A stretch of 64,000 bases of DNA from an uncultured Rhodocyclaceae bacterium (GTDB lineage Bacteria; Pseudomonadota; Gammaproteobacteria; Burkholderiales; Rhodocyclaceae). The notes beneath the pieces are model-generated. The model made no database searches, was not told the DNA's origin, and saw only the letters and a list, made by a program, of their open reading frames with translations. The stretch is from the NCBI GenBank assembly GCA_907163075.1, contig CAJQTY010000003.1, positions 362,637 to 426,636 of the forward strand, read 5' to 3'. The translations under genes and the position numbers were made by a program. Below, in pieces: positions 28,418-38,589 of this stretch (its first letter is position 1; each line of letters begins with the position of its first letter).

Positions 28418-29524
28418 TTACTTGACGCCCCAGATCTTCTTGTACTGGTTCTGGTAATCGTTCTGCGGATCGTAAACGTTCTTGTCGCCGCCGTCGAAGG
28501 CCACGTTGTCCTTGGTCACGAGATGCACCGGGGTGACATAACCGGAGGGCTTGTCCTTGGCCAGCGCGCGATTGAGCTCGTCAACCAGCTGCCAGCCATG
28601 CAGGCGCAGCGGTTCGGGCACGGTTGCGGCCTGATGATCACCGTTGCGGATGCGCTGGTAGGCCGACATCGAGCCGTCACCGGCCGAGATGTTGTACGGC
28701 GCGGCGGTGCCCTTCTTGCCCGCGGTTTTCAGCGACGAGCCCATGAAATCGAAATACAGGTCATTGATCGCCAGCGCGTATTCGAAATCGTCGCCGTACT
28801 TCTGCAACAGGCTGAAGGTCATTTGCGGCATGCGATTCGACGTATCGGCGAGCGGCGTGTCGATGAATTCGACGACTTTGCAGCCACTGCATTTCTCGAT
28901 CACGGCCTTCATGGCCTTGGCCTTCTCCAGCGCGATCTGATAGAGCGAATCGGTGAAGATCAGCACGCGCGCCTTGCCATCGGACTTGGCAATGGCGTAC
29001 ATGGCGGCCACCTTCGATACTTCGTTGGCATCGGAACCGACATTGAAGAACATGTTGTATTCCGGCGCCGGGCCGGGCTGCGGTACCGCGTGCCAGCCGA
29101 CCAGCACGATGCCCTGGTCGGTCGCCTTCTTGAGCGGAATCTTGGCCACGTTCGGGTTCCAGCCGCCAACGATGATGCCCGCCGGCTTCTTGGCAATGGC
29201 CTGATTGAGAGCCGCCAGCTGATCCTTGACCGAACCGGCGCCATCGAGCACATCGAGTTTCCAGCCGGCGACGGCGGCCGCTTCGACGACGCCTTCCTTG
29301 ACGCCCTGCACGCCGCCATTCTTCATGTCGGAGGCGATGTAGACGATCATCTTGTTCGGCGCGATCTTCGGCCCGGTGGCCGGGCCGTCCCATTTATTGG
29401 ATGGTGCCACGGCCTTTTCGACGACGGCCCTGGCTTCGTCGAGAAAGGCGTCGGCGTGTACGGCCTGGCTCAGCGAGAGCATGGCGCCGGCAACGGCAAG
29501 AGCACAAACGGTAAATCGATTCAT
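28418..29524 (-). CDS. Sugar ABC transporter periplasmic binding protein (CUT2 type)
   Basis: The 368-residue protein has a signal peptide (MNRFTVCALAVAGAMLSL, cleavage near VHA at residue 24) and a two-lobe periplasmic binding fold of the ribose/xylose-binding group. Characteristic segments are IVYIASDMKNGGVQGVKEGV, ALNQAIAKKPAGIIVGG and YALAINDLYFDFMG. An excellent ribosome site (AGGAGGT) precedes the ATG. It lies downstream of its permease and ATPase genes, the reverse of the common order. It would deliver the pathway sugar to the membrane complex. Confidence 0.9.
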   Translation of the reverse strand: MNRFTVCALAVAGAMLSLSQAVHADAFLDEARAVVEKAVAPSNKWDGPATGPKIAPNKMIVYIASDMKNGGVQGVKEGVVEAAAVAGWKLDVLDGAGSVKDQLAALNQAIAKKPAGIIVGGWNPNVAKIPLKKATDQGIVLVGWHAVPQPGPAPEYNMFFNVGSDANEVSKVAAMYAIAKSDGKARVLIFTDSLYQIALEKAKAMKAVIEKCSGCKVVEFIDTPLADTSNRMPQMTFSLLQKYGDDFEYALAINDLYFDFMGSSLKTAGKKGTAAPYNISAGDGSMSAYQRIRNGDHQAATVPEPLRLHGWQLVDELNRALAKDKPSGYVTPVHLVTKDNVAFDGGDKNVYDPQNDYQNQYKKIWGVK

Positions 29525-29536
29525 GACTATGACCTC

Positions 29537-30619
29537 CTAAAATTGATTGGATTGGACTTGCTGATCGGTCACTTTCTTGGCGGTGACCTTATGGACTGCT
29601 TTAAGGTTGAGCAGGCGGCGCCGCTGGGCGTAGCCGGCGAAACTGATCGACAGCAGCAGCGTGGCGCCGTTGAACATCGGCTCGACCCAGAAAGCGCCGC
29701 CGAATTGCTGGATGCCGGCGATGCCGATGGCCAGGATCGAGATGCCGACGATCGTTCCCCAGACATTGACACGCCCGGGGCGGATGGTGGTACTGCCGAG
29801 GAAGGCGCCGACCAGGGCCGGCAGCAGGAAATCCATGCCCACGCTGGCCTGGCCGACGCCCTGTTCGGCGGCGACCAGGACGCCGGTGGCGCCGGTCAGG
29901 ACGCTGGAAACGATGTAGCTGCCGATCACGTAGCGCTTGACCGGAATGCCGTTCAGGTGGGCGGCGGTCGGATTGCCGCCGATCGCGTACATATTGCGGC
30001 CGACGGGCGTGTGCTCGGTCACCAGCCAGAGCACGACGGCGACGAAAATGACATAGAAGGCGGCGATCGGAATCCCGCCCAGCTCGGTGTGGTGCAAGGC
30101 CGTGAAGGCTTCCGGCAGGTCGCCGACGATCTGGCGCCCGCCCGAGTGCCACAGCGCCACGGCGTAGAGGAAGGTGCCCGAGCCGAGGGTAGCGACAAAG
30201 CTGTCGATATCGGCGAGCGCCACCAGCACGCCATTGAGCAGGCCGTACAGGGCCGACAGCACGAGGACCACCAGCACCGCCAGCGGCCACGACAAGCCGA
30301 GGTTGATTTGCAGGGTGATGGCCAGGATGTGCCAGAGCACGATGCCGAAGCCGACGTTCAGATCGATCTTGCCGACGATCATGGGAATCGTCGCCGCCAG
30401 CGCCAGCAGCGCAATTTTCGATTTGCTGGCGAGAATCGCCTGCAGCGTCAGCATCGACGCAAACGATGGCGTCGTCGCGGAAAAGAGCAACACCAGGACA
30501 ACGCTCAGGATCAACAGGCTGTAGCGCGAGGCGATTTCGCTCAGCCAGCGCCCCCAGCCATCGCGGGCGAGATTGACGTTTTCCTCCAGCGCCGTGGATT
30601 TCACCGATGTGTTGGACAC
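29537..30619 (-). CDS. Sugar ABC transporter permease (CUT2 type)
   Basis: This 360-residue inner-membrane permease belongs to the RbsC/XylH family. About nine to ten hydrophobic helices are visible, with NPTAAHLNGIPVKRY as the cytoplasmic loop that contacts the ATPase. Translation starts at GTG 30619, supported by GGGGGAAA upstream; no nearby ATG is as well placed. The gene lies between the ATPase gene (36 bases upstream) and the binding-protein gene (12 bases downstream). Confidence 0.9.
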   Translation of the reverse strand: MSNTSVKSTALEENVNLARDGWGRWLSEIASRYSLLILSVVLVLLFSATTPSFASMLTLQAILASKSKIALLALAATIPMIVGKIDLNVGFGIVLWHILAITLQINLGLSWPLAVLVVLVLSALYGLLNGVLVALADIDSFVATLGSGTFLYAVALWHSGGRQIVGDLPEAFTALHHTELGGIPIAAFYVIFVAVVLWLVTEHTPVGRNMYAIGGNPTAAHLNGIPVKRYVIGSYIVSSVLTGATGVLVAAEQGVGQASVGMDFLLPALVGAFLGSTTIRPGRVNVWGTIVGISILAIGIAGIQQFGGAFWVEPMFNGATLLLSISFAGYAQRRRLLNLKAVHKVTAKKVTDQQVQSNQF

Positions 30620-30655
30620 TTCACTTTCCCCCGTATCTGACTTGGTTGATCCCGC

Positions 30656-32215
30656 TCATGACGTTTGCAGCGCGGCCGCCGGCTGCACGTCGTTTTCTTC
30701 CTGCCCGCTGCCGCAGGCCAGCGCCAGCAGATTGGCAAAACTCACGTCGTCGTCAAACAGTTCGCCCACCACCTGGCCGCGATTGAACACCAGCGCGCGA
30801 CTGCAGATGTGGGCGATTTCCTCGAAGTCGTTGGAAACCACCAGGACGGCAATGCCCAGATCGAGGGCCTGGTTGAGGATGTGGTAAATCTCGGCGCGGG
30901 CGCCGACATCGACGCCCGCGGTCGGATCTTCGAGGATCAGCAGCGGGCTCTTCATGTTCAGCCAGCGCGCCATCACCACCTTCTGCTGGTTGCCTCCCGA
31001 CAGCGCGCTGATGTCGATGTTTATGTTCTTCGGGCGCACGTCGAATTCCTGCACCTTCCTGTTGGCCAGCGGCGTCTCGGAACCCGCACCGTAGGCGGCA
31101 AACGGCGCGTGCCCGAGGTTGCAGGGATTGAGAAACAGGTTTTCGCGCACCGACATCGACATCACGACGCTTTCGTTGATGCGATCTCCGGCGACCATGG
31201 ATATGCCGGCGCGAATGGCGGCGAGCGGTGAATCAACCACGAGCGGTTTGCCGTGCAGGCTGATGCGCCCGGCTTCCGGGGTACGCATGCCGAACAGGCA
31301 ACGTCCGACCTCCTCCTGCCCGGCCCCGCGCAAGCCGGCCAGCGCCAGCATTTCGCCCTGGCGCAAGGTGAACGAGACCGGTCCGGTATCGCCGATCAGC
31401 ACATTCTCCAGGGTCAGCAGGTTCGGCGCCTCGACCGCAACCTGGGGCCGGCGCAGGTTGCGTTCGGCTTCCTGCCCGACGATCGCCCGCACCAGGTCGC
31501 GCAGGGTGTAGTCCACCGTCGCCCCGCCGGCGACGTGATATCCGTCGCGCATCACGCAGATGTCGTCGGCGATCTCGATCACCTCGTCCAGGCGGTGCGT
31601 CACGTAGATCATGCCGACCCTCTTTTCCTTGAGCTGCCGGAGAACGCCGAACAGGTGGCGCACGTCATCGGCCGGCAGCGACGCCGTCGGCTCGTCGAGC
31701 ACCAGCACTTCGGCCTCGACGGCGACGGCGCGGGCAATCGCCAGCAGGGATTTTTCGGTGCGCGAGAGATCGAACGCCCGCGCATCCGGATCGAGGTCAA
31801 TGCCGACTTCATGCAGCGCCTTTTGCGCACGCTGGCGCACCAGCGGCCAGTCGATCAGACCCAGGCGCCGGGGAAAACCCATGACCAGCGCCATGTTCTC
31901 GGCCACCGTCATCCAGTCCACCAGGCCCAGGTCCTGGTGGATGAAGGCAATCGGCTGCGCCGTGCGATTCTTCAGCGCGGCGGCGGATTTGATTTCCTGG
32001 CCGTGAAACACGATGCGTCCGCCGTCGCCCTTGTAGACGCCGGCCAGCACCTTGATCAGCGTCGATTTGCCGGCGCCGTTTTCGCCCAGCAGCGCCAGGA
32101 TCTTGCCTGGGTGGATATCGACGCTGACATTGTTGACGACGGTGCTGTTGCCGAATTTCTTGACGATGCCTTCCAGCCTGAGCAGGGGCTCGCTTGAGGT
32201 GTATGGCGCATGCAT
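30656..32215 (-). CDS. Sugar ABC transporter ATP-binding protein (double cassette)
   Basis: This 519-residue ATPase has two fused ABC cassettes, as in RbsA/XylG. The first has Walker A GENGAGKST (about residue 42), a divergent signature near LSRTEKS, and VLVLDEPTASL. The second lacks a normal Walker A but retains LSGGNQQKV and LLILEDPTAGVDVGA, as is usual for this family. Degenerate second sites are common here, so this is not a defect. ATG 32215 is preferred to 32263, because the longer form would run back into the Ldh gene end at 32239. It powers uptake through the permease at 29537. Confidence 0.9.
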   Translation of the reverse strand: MHAPYTSSEPLLRLEGIVKKFGNSTVVNNVSVDIHPGKILALLGENGAGKSTLIKVLAGVYKGDGGRIVFHGQEIKSAAALKNRTAQPIAFIHQDLGLVDWMTVAENMALVMGFPRRLGLIDWPLVRQRAQKALHEVGIDLDPDARAFDLSRTEKSLLAIARAVAVEAEVLVLDEPTASLPADDVRHLFGVLRQLKEKRVGMIYVTHRLDEVIEIADDICVMRDGYHVAGGATVDYTLRDLVRAIVGQEAERNLRRPQVAVEAPNLLTLENVLIGDTGPVSFTLRQGEMLALAGLRGAGQEEVGRCLFGMRTPEAGRISLHGKPLVVDSPLAAIRAGISMVAGDRINESVVMSMSVRENLFLNPCNLGHAPFAAYGAGSETPLANRKVQEFDVRPKNINIDISALSGGNQQKVVMARWLNMKSPLLILEDPTAGVDVGARAEIYHILNQALDLGIAVLVVSNDFEEIAHICSRALVFNRGQVVGELFDDDVSFANLLALACGSGQEENDVQPAAALQTS

Positions 32216-32238
32216 GCGGAGTGTTCCCGGTCCGTTGA

Positions 32239-33237
32239 TCAGAGCGACTTGATGCGCGCCCACACGCGCTCATCAACCGGAATTCCGTTCTTGCGGTTGG
32301 CTTCGAGCAATTGCGGGAATTCGTGGCCAGGCATGCGAATCGGGGTATCCACATCGGCGCGCTCGGCGCTCTGCACGTAGTCGCGGATGCGGGCGAGTTT
32401 GGCATCGCGGCTGGGGCCGTCGATCAGGCGATCGACTTCGATGGCGATAAAAATCTGGGACACGTTGTATTCGTCGTCCATTTCCTCGGAGACTTCCGCC
32501 ACTGACAGGCCGCCGGACAGCAGTGTGGCGATCATGTCGAGCACGATGGAGAGCCCGGAGCCCTTCCAGTAACCCATCGGCAGGATGCGTCGGTTTTTCT
32601 CGATCAGCGCCGGGTCGCGCGTCGGATTTCCGTTATCGTCATAGCCGCCGTCGACCGGCAACTGGCGCCCCGCCAGCCGATTCACCTCGAGTATGCCGTA
32701 GGAAAACATCGACATCGACATGTCGACCATGGTGATCGGATCGCCCGGCACGGCGACGATCAGCGGGTTGGTCCCAATCCGGCATTCCTTTGCGCCCCAG
32801 GGCGGCATTACGGCAAGCGAATTGGTCCAGCAGATGCCGATGTACCCCTGTTCCGCCGCCTGGTAGCCGTAGCCGCCGCCGCGCATCCAGTGGTTGGCAT
32901 TGCGCAGGGCGACCAGGCCGATGCCGTGCTTGTCGGCCAGCGTCATGGCGCGGTCCATCATCTGGCGGGCCGTAATGTTGCCAATGGCGCGCCGGGCATC
33001 CCATTGCTCGATGGCGCCGAGTGCAAGCAGGCGGCTGGGCTCGGCATCGGGCCGGACGTGGCCGGCTTTAAGTTGCTCGATGAAACGCGGGAAGCGGTTG
33101 ACGCCGTGCGAGTAAACGCCGGTTTCCGTGGTCTCGGCGAAAAGCTCGGCGCACGCTTCGGCCTTGCTTTCGGCGACGCTGCAATCGAGCAGGACCCGAT
33201 TGAATTCCTGCTTCAGTTCTTCGCGGCTCAAAAGCAT
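32239..33237 (-). CDS. Ldh family oxidoreductase (malate/L-lactate/2,3-diketogulonate reductase type)
   Basis: This 332-residue protein belongs to the NAD(P)-dependent Ldh2/YlbC family, whose members include malate and ureidoglycolate dehydrogenases and 2,3-diketo-L-gulonate reductase. Visible family blocks are [12 protein letters not shown] with the catalytic His, [16 protein letters not shown], and NPLIVAVPG. It is the first gene of the operon, with CGGAGACGAC before the ATG. It faces the IclR regulator across about 300 bases. In this context it probably reduces or oxidises a 2-keto sugar acid or a hydroxy acid. Confidence 0.88.
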   Translation of the reverse strand: MLLSREELKQEFNRVLLDCSVAESKAEACAELFAETTETGVYSHGVNRFPRFIEQLKAGHVRPDAEPSRLLALGAIEQWDARRAIGNITARQMMDRAMTLADKHGIGLVALRNANHWMRGGGYGYQAAEQGYIGICWTNSLAVMPPWGAKECRIGTNPLIVAVPGDPITMVDMSMSMFSYGILEVNRLAGRQLPVDGGYDDNGNPTRDPALIEKNRRILPMGYWKGSGLSIVLDMIATLLSGGLSVAEVSEEMDDEYNVSQIFIAIEVDRLIDGPSRDAKLARIRDYVQSAERADVDTPIRMPGHEFPQLLEANRKNGIPVDERVWARIKSL

Positions 33238-33320
33238 CGTCGTCTCCGAATCTGGGATTTGGATGAAAGCAGGCTAATCGATCGGGCTGTTGGGAATCCT
33301 CTTCACGCCCTGCTACAATC

Positions 33321-33352
33321 GTTCCATATGTTGGCATTGCGTTCCAAGCAAT
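33321..33352. promoter_or_regulatory. Candidate IclR operator in the divergent intergenic region
   Basis: Two GTTCCA half sites start at 33321 and 33341, 20 bases or two helical turns apart. The second lies between perfect arms ATTGC (33336-33340) and GCAAT (33348-33352). The stretch sits 84 bases upstream of the Ldh start in the 300-base gap to the IclR gene. The surrounding AT-rich gap probably carries both promoters. IclR-family binding is inferred from position and symmetry. Confidence 0.45.
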
Positions 33353-33535
33353 TCTAGGATATCAGTTTTTGCAAGTCAATCGCCATACAGAAATAAATTG
33401 CGCCGATGCGTAGTTCGGAATCAAGGCAAGGGCAATCGAAGCGGCTGTAAAAGAGTTATCCTTCTCGACGGCCTGTTCATGGCAAAGCGGGATCGAGGCG
33501 CGCGACGCGGATGAATACGCATAGGTAAAGTGGCG

Positions 33536-34444
33536 ATGAAAAAACTGGAAAGCGATCTGATTCTGAAAACCGTACCGGCCAAGGCGGGCAAAACCACGAA
33601 CCGGACCCGGACCCTGACGCCAGTTCGGCTCGAACAGCAGGACAAGCAGGAGCGCGAGGATCTGGCCAGCCGGACCGAGACGCCGTTCGGCACACAAAGC
33701 CTGCTGCGCGGTTTGCAGATCATGGAAATACTGAGCAGCTTCCCTAACGGCTGTCCATTGGCCAAGCTGGTTGAACTGTGCGGCATGAACAAGAGCACCA
33801 CGCACCGCCTGCTGCAGGGCCTGCAAAGCGCCGGCTACGTGACCAGCGCGCCGACGCCGGGCAGTTACCGCCTGACGACAAAATGTGTGGCGATCGGCGA
33901 GAAGGCGCTGGATTCGCTCAACATCATCCACGTCGCCGCGAACCATCTGGAAGCGCTGAATATCGACACCGGCGAAACGGTCAACCTGTCCTTCCGCGAA
34001 GGCGACCACGCGATCCTGATTTACAAGCTGGAATCGACCATCGGCATGATCCGGACCCGCGCGTATATCGGGCAGCATCTGCCGATGTACTGTTCCGCGA
34101 TGGGCAAGATTTTCCTGGCCTATGACCACCCTGCCCGCTTTACCCGATACTGGCACGAAAACCGCGAGCGCATCGTGCCGGTGACGAGCAGCACGATCAC
34201 CGACGAGCAGGCGATGCGTGACGAGCTGGCCGCGATCCGGGCCAACGGGTTTGCGCTCGATCGGGAAGAAAATGGTCTCGGCATCTGGTGTATTGCCGCC
34301 CCGATTTTCAATATCCGGAAACAGGCCGAATACGCGGTGTCGGTAGCCGTGTCCACCGCCCGCTTCAGCGAGGCGGGCCAGGCCAAGCTGATCGAACGCG
34401 TGCGCCAGACCGCCGAGCGGATCACCCGCGAACTGGCGGGGTAG
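33536..34444 (+). CDS. IclR-family transcriptional regulator
   Basis: The 302-residue regulator has a poorly conserved N-terminal extension of about 45 residues, then a winged helix-turn-helix (SLLRGLQIMEILSSF, LAKLVELCGMNKSTTHRLLQ) and a C-terminal effector domain (IGMIRTRAYIGQHLPMYCSAMGK, GIWCIAAPIFN). ATG 33536 and GTG 33530 are both possible starts. It is transcribed divergently from the sugar operon and most likely controls it and itself in response to a pathway intermediate. Confidence 0.9.
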   Translation: MKKLESDLILKTVPAKAGKTTNRTRTLTPVRLEQQDKQEREDLASRTETPFGTQSLLRGLQIMEILSSFPNGCPLAKLVELCGMNKSTTHRLLQGLQSAGYVTSAPTPGSYRLTTKCVAIGEKALDSLNIIHVAANHLEALNIDTGETVNLSFREGDHAILIYKLESTIGMIRTRAYIGQHLPMYCSAMGKIFLAYDHPARFTRYWHENRERIVPVTSSTITDEQAMRDELAAIRANGFALDREENGLGIWCIAAPIFNIRKQAEYAVSVAVSTARFSEAGQAKLIERVRQTAERITRELAG

Positions 34445-34565
34445 ATTCAGTTATTCCGCGTCTACCGACGTCAGCTTTCGTTACCGCGACAGCCAGGCGG
34501 CAAGATGAATGCCCTTCGGCGCGCGCGTGTTGACTGCCGTAGCACCCGCTCGCCACGGGCGCCGC

Positions 34566-35636
34566 TCAGATGCCGGAACCGCCCTCTTCCAGCGCCGCTT
34601 CGGCGACGGTGAATACCTTGACCTGGCGCGGCTTCAGCCATACCTGCTGGCCCCTGGCGAGTTTGAGGACGGTGGCACGCTCGCGCGTGAGTTCGACCTC
34701 GATCAGCTCGGAGGCGTGCGCCAGTTCGACGCGCACCAGCGGACCGATGGCGTGCACATCCTGCACCGTGGCTTCGAGACCGCCGGCCACCGGGCCGCGC
34801 TCGATGTCGATGTCGTGCGGGCGAACGAAGGCCATGGCCTGGCCCTCCGGTGTCGTGGCCGCCTCGTCGTGCCCGATGTCGGCCCAGTTTCCATGCACCC
34901 GGCTGTGGAAAACATTGACGTTGCCGAGGAACTGGTAAACGAAGGGCGAGGCCGGGTTGGAGTAAACCTCGTCGGGCGTGCCGATCTGTTCGACGCGGCC
35001 GTGGTTCATGACCACCACGCGGTCGGCGACTTCCAGCGCCTCTTCCTGATCGTGCGTGACGAAGACGCTGGAGATGTGCATCTCGTCGTGCAGGCGCCGC
35101 AGCCAGCGGCGCAGTTCCTTGCGTACCTTGGTGTCGAGCGCACCGAACGGTTCGTCAAGCAGCAGCACTTTGGGCTCGACGGCCAGCGCGCGGGCCAGCG
35201 CGATGCGCTGGCGCTGGCCGCCGGAAAGCTGCGACGGGTAACGTTCGGCCAGCCAGTCGAGCTGAACGAGCTTGAGCAGATCAGTCACCCGGCGACGGAT
35301 GTCCGCCTCCGCTGGCCGCTCGGATTTCGGCTTGACGCGCAGGCCGAAGGCGACGTTCTCGAACACCGACATGTGACGGAACAGGGCGTAATGCTGGAAG
35401 ACGAAGCCGACCTTGCGTTCGCGCGCGTGCAGGTGCGTCGCTTCCTCGCCGCCAAACTTCACGTGGCCGCAGTCCGCCGTCTCCATGCCGGCAATGATGC
35501 GCAGCAAGGTCGTCTTGCCGCAGCCGGAAGGGCCGAGCAGCGCGACCAGTTCACCGGTCGGGATGTGCAGGTCGATGTTGTCGAGCGCGACAAAGTCGCC
35601 GAAACGTTTGCCGACGCCGCAGATTTCTATGCTCAT
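34566..35636 (-). CDS. cysA: Sulfate/thiosulfate ABC transporter ATP-binding protein
   Basis: This 356-residue ATPase drives sulfate import. Walker A GPSGCGKT (about residue 36), signature LSGGQRQR and Walker [13 protein letters not shown] are present, followed by a C-terminal regulatory domain with FVRPHDIDI. The start [13 protein letters not shown] is the family's usual N-terminus and its ATG overlaps the cysW stop as ATGA, so translation is coupled. It is the last gene of sbp-cysT-cysW-cysA. In related bacteria the operon is induced by CysB under sulfur limitation; no CysB site was identified here. Confidence 0.95.
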   Translation of the reverse strand: MSIEICGVGKRFGDFVALDNIDLHIPTGELVALLGPSGCGKTTLLRIIAGMETADCGHVKFGGEEATHLHARERKVGFVFQHYALFRHMSVFENVAFGLRVKPKSERPAEADIRRRVTDLLKLVQLDWLAERYPSQLSGGQRQRIALARALAVEPKVLLLDEPFGALDTKVRKELRRWLRRLHDEMHISSVFVTHDQEEALEVADRVVVMNHGRVEQIGTPDEVYSNPASPFVYQFLGNVNVFHSRVHGNWADIGHDEAATTPEGQAMAFVRPHDIDIERGPVAGGLEATVQDVHAIGPLVRVELAHASELIEVELTRERATVLKLARGQQVWLKPRQVKVFTVAEAALEEGGSGI

Positions 35637-36529
35637 GATTTTATTCCGCTCGTTTGCGTCACCTTCTCTGGCAGCAAGGCCGTATCCAGCATCTCGGTCT
35701 CCTTGCGCATCTGCCACTCGACCAGCGTCTTGGCGACCAGCGTGACCAGCGCCAGCAGCGCCAGCACCGAGGCCGCGGCGAAGGCGCCGACCGCGTTGTA
35801 TTCGTTATAGAGAATCTCCACGTGCAGCGGCAGCGTGTTGGTCTCGCCGCGAATATGGCCGGAAACCACCGACACCGCGCCGAACTCGCCCATCGCCCTG
35901 GCATTGGCCAGGATGACGCCGTAGATCAGGCCCCACTTGATGTTGGGCAGTGTGACGCGGAAGAACATCTGCCAGCCGGTCGCCCCGAGCGAGATGGCGG
36001 CTTCCTCCTCGTCCTTGCCCTGCGCCTGCATGAGCGGAATCAGCTCGCGCGCGACGAAGGGAAAGGTGATAAACAGCGTGACGATGATCATCCCCGGCAG
36101 GGCGAAGACAACCTTGATGTCATGCGCCGAAAGCCACGGCCCGAACAGCCCCTGCGCGCCGAAAATGAGCAGGAAGACCATGCCGACGACGACCGGCGAG
36201 ACGGCAAAGGGCAGGTCGATCAGCGTGATCAGCAGACTCTTGCCGCGGAAGTCGAACTTGGCGATGGCCCACGCCGCCGCGATGCCGACCAGGATGTTGA
36301 AGGGCAGCACGAAGAGCGCGATGAAAAGCGTCAGCCCGATCGCGGAAAGTGCCTCCGGATGCCGGAGCGCCTCGACGTAGGCCGCCCATCCGCCATTGAA
36401 GGCCTCGGCAAAGACGGCGAGCAGAGGCAAGGCGAGAAAGAAGAAGAGGAAACTCAGGCCGATGCCGGTCAGCGTCCAGCGCAGCCAGCGCGGTTCGGCA
36501 TTGGCCATGCGCGATGCAGGTGCGCTCAT
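35633..36529 (-). CDS. cysW: Sulfate ABC transporter permease CysW
   Basis: This 298-residue inner-membrane permease has six hydrophobic helices and the EAA-type loop [21 protein letters not shown] that docks on Cys[26 protein letters not shown] is diagnostic of CysW. ATG 36529 overlaps the cysT stop by four bases and the gene ends overlapping cysA, so the three cytoplasmic-side components are tightly coupled. Confidence 0.94.
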   Translation of the reverse strand: MSAPASRMANAEPRWLRWTLTGIGLSFLFFFLALPLLAVFAEAFNGGWAAYVEALRHPEALSAIGLTLFIALFVLPFNILVGIAAAWAIAKFDFRGKSLLITLIDLPFAVSPVVVGMVFLLIFGAQGLFGPWLSAHDIKVVFALPGMIIVTLFITFPFVARELIPLMQAQGKDEEEAAISLGATGWQMFFRVTLPNIKWGLIYGVILANARAMGEFGAVSVVSGHIRGETNTLPLHVEILYNEYNAVGAFAAASVLALLALVTLVAKTLVEWQMRKETEMLDTALLPEKVTQTSGIKS

Positions 36530-37416
36530 AGGCTCACCCGCTGCGCGCCGTGATGCCGATTGGCCGTCCACCATTGCAGGGCATTGACGCCGAGCAGCAG
36601 GACGAAGGAAATGACGAGCATGACGCAGGCCAGCGCCGTGGCGCCAACCACGTCGTACTGCTCAAGCTTGGAAATGATCAGCAGCGGCGTGATTTCAGAA
36701 ATCAGCGGCATGTTGCCGGCGATAAAGATGACCGAGCCGTACTCGCCGACAGCGCGCGAGAAAGCCAGCGTAAACCCGGTCAGCAGCGCCGGGAATATCC
36801 CCGGCAGCAGCACGCGGGTAAAGGTTTGCAGGCGCGAGGCGCCGAGCGTGGCCGCCGCTTCCTCGATCTCCGGCTCGATATCCTCGATCACCGGCTGCAG
36901 CGTGCGCACGACGAACGGCAGGCTGATGAATGTCAGCGCCACGACGATGCCGAGCGGCGTGAACGCCACCTTGACGCCGAGCGGTTCGAGATGTCGCCCG
37001 ATCCAGCCGTTACCGGCATAGAGCGTCGCCAGCGTGATGCCGGCAACCGCCGTCGGCAGGGCAAACGGGAGATCCACCAGCGAATCGACCAGGCGCTTGC
37101 CGGGAAAGCTGTAGCGCACCAGGACCCAGGCCACAATCAGGCCGAACACGGCGTTGATCGACGCCGCCAGCAGCGAGGCGCCGAAGGTCACTCGATACGA
37201 GGCGAGCGCTCGCTCACCGCTGGCGATATCCCATAACTGTGTCAGGCTGAGCGAACTGGCCTTGAACGCGAGCCCGGAAAGCGGCAGCAGGATGAGCAGC
37301 GACAGGTAGACCAGCGTACAACCGAGCGACAGGCCGAAGCCGGGGAGGACGCGTTTCACCGCAGCGCGCCTGAAGACGCTACTGCGGTTCGCGATGGAAA
37401 CGGGACGCGAAGACAA
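36526..37416 (-). CDS. cysT: Sulfate ABC transporter permease CysT
   Basis: This 296-residue partner permease of CysW has six hydrophobic helices. The coupling loop LGASRLQTFTRVLLPGI and the GEYGSVIFIAGNMP segment are typical of CysT (CysU). The start at 37416 is followed by about 20 polar residues before helix 1. It lies 80 bases downstream of sbp and overlaps cysW by four bases. Confidence 0.94.
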   Translation of the reverse strand: MSSRPVSIANRSSVFRRAAVKRVLPGFGLSLGCTLVYLSLLILLPLSGLAFKASSLSLTQLWDIASGERALASYRVTFGASLLAASINAVFGLIVAWVLVRYSFPGKRLVDSLVDLPFALPTAVAGITLATLYAGNGWIGRHLEPLGVKVAFTPLGIVVALTFISLPFVVRTLQPVIEDIEPEIEEAAATLGASRLQTFTRVLLPGIFPALLTGFTLAFSRAVGEYGSVIFIAGNMPLISEITPLLIISKLEQYDVVGATALACVMLVISFVLLLGVNALQWWTANRHHGAQRVSL

Positions 37417-37496
37417 GCCGAAGACAGTGCTTCAGCACGGCGAGGCGCGGTCGACATATCAGTTCTATCGCGAATTGGAAACCGGCGTGCCACGCC

Positions 37497-38495
37497 TTAC
37501 TTGCTCTGGTAAAGCTGGTCGAACGTGCCGCCGTCCTTGAAGTGCGCCGGAGACGCCTTGGCCCAGCCGCCGAACACCTCGTCGACGGTGAAGGTCTTGA
37601 TCGCCGGGAACTGCACCGCATATTTCTTCAGCAACTCGGCGTCACGCGGGCGCAGGTAGTTCTGCGCGGCGTTCTCCTGCCCTTCCTTCGACCAAAGGTA
37701 GTCGAGATAGGCCTGCGCCAGCTTGCGCGTGCCCTTCTTGTCGACCACCTTGTCGACGATGGCCACCGGAAACTCGGTCAGTATCGACAGCGACGGGTAA
37801 ACGACATCGAACTCGCCCTTGCCGAATTCCTTGGCAATCAGCTCGGCTTCGCTCTCGAAGGAAACCAGCACGTCGCCCAACTTGCGCTGCATGAAGGTCG
37901 TCGTCGCGTCGCGGCCGCCGGCGGCAAAAAGCGGTGCGTTCTTGAGCAGCTTGCCGACGAAATCCTGCGCCGTCCGGTCGCTGCCCCCCGGCTGCCTGAG
38001 CGCATAGCCCCAGGCAGCGAGGTAGGAATAGCGGCCATTGCCGGTGTTCTTCGGGTGCGGCAGAATGACCTGCACGCCGGGCTTGACCAGGTCCGGCCAA
38101 TCCTGCAAGCCCTTGGGATTGCCCTTGCGCACGATGAAAACCATGGTCGACGTGTAGGGCGACGCGTTGTTCGGAAACTTCCTGGCGTAATCGCCGGCGA
38201 CCAGCCCTTTTTCGGCCAGAAAGTCGACGTCGGAGGCCTGGTTCATGGTCACCACGTCGGCTTCCAGCCCATCGGCAACGGCGCGCACCTGCTTGCTCGA
38301 ACCGGCGTGCGACTGCTTGAGCTCGACGGATTCACCCGACTTGGCTTTCCAGTATTTCTGGAACAGCGGGTTGTAGTCCTTGTAGAAGTCGCGCGAGACA
38401 TCGTAGGAGACATTGAGCAGGCTGCTCTCGGCGAGCGCCGGCAAAACCCACGCAGTGACAGCGACAAGCAGCAGATTACGGATCGGGCGGAACAT
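37497..38495 (-). CDS. sbp: Sulfate-binding periplasmic protein
   Basis: This 332-residue protein carries a signal peptide (cleavage near ALA at residue 22) followed by LLNVSYDVSRDFYKDYNPLF, the conserved start of the mature sulfate-binding protein. Other family blocks are SHAGSSKQVRAV, PKNTGNGRYSYLAAWGYAL and GRDATTTFMQRKLGDVLVSFE. It binds sulfate in the periplasm and delivers it to CysTW. The start is ATG 38495, because the longer form to 38510 would place extra residues before a normal signal peptide. It is the first gene of the operon. Confidence 0.94.
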   Translation of the reverse strand: MFRPIRNLLLVAVTAWVLPALAESSLLNVSYDVSRDFYKDYNPLFQKYWKAKSGESVELKQSHAGSSKQVRAVADGLEADVVTMNQASDVDFLAEKGLVAGDYARKFPNNASPYTSTMVFIVRKGNPKGLQDWPDLVKPGVQVILPHPKNTGNGRYSYLAAWGYALRQPGGSDRTAQDFVGKLLKNAPLFAAGGRDATTTFMQRKLGDVLVSFESEAELIAKEFGKGEFDVVYPSLSILTEFPVAIVDKVVDKKGTRKLAQAYLDYLWSKEGQENAAQNYLRPRDAELLKKYAVQFPAIKTFTVDEVFGGWAKASPAHFKDGGTFDQLYQSK

Positions 38496-38589
38496 GGCAA
38501 CTCCAGTCAATTCAACGAACGGCGGACTATAACCAGTTCCCCTGGAAGGCCAAAGTCTTTTTGTTTATTTGATTATTCCAGGACCGAAT

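Noticed and set aside
28349-30640. 763-codon plus-strand frame across the sugar ABC genes
   Set aside because: It is antisense to two well-supported transporter genes and is explained by GC-rich third positions.
30656-32215. Second ABC cassette of the sugar ATPase as a damaged domain
   Set aside because: A degenerate second nucleotide site is normal for this CUT2 family.
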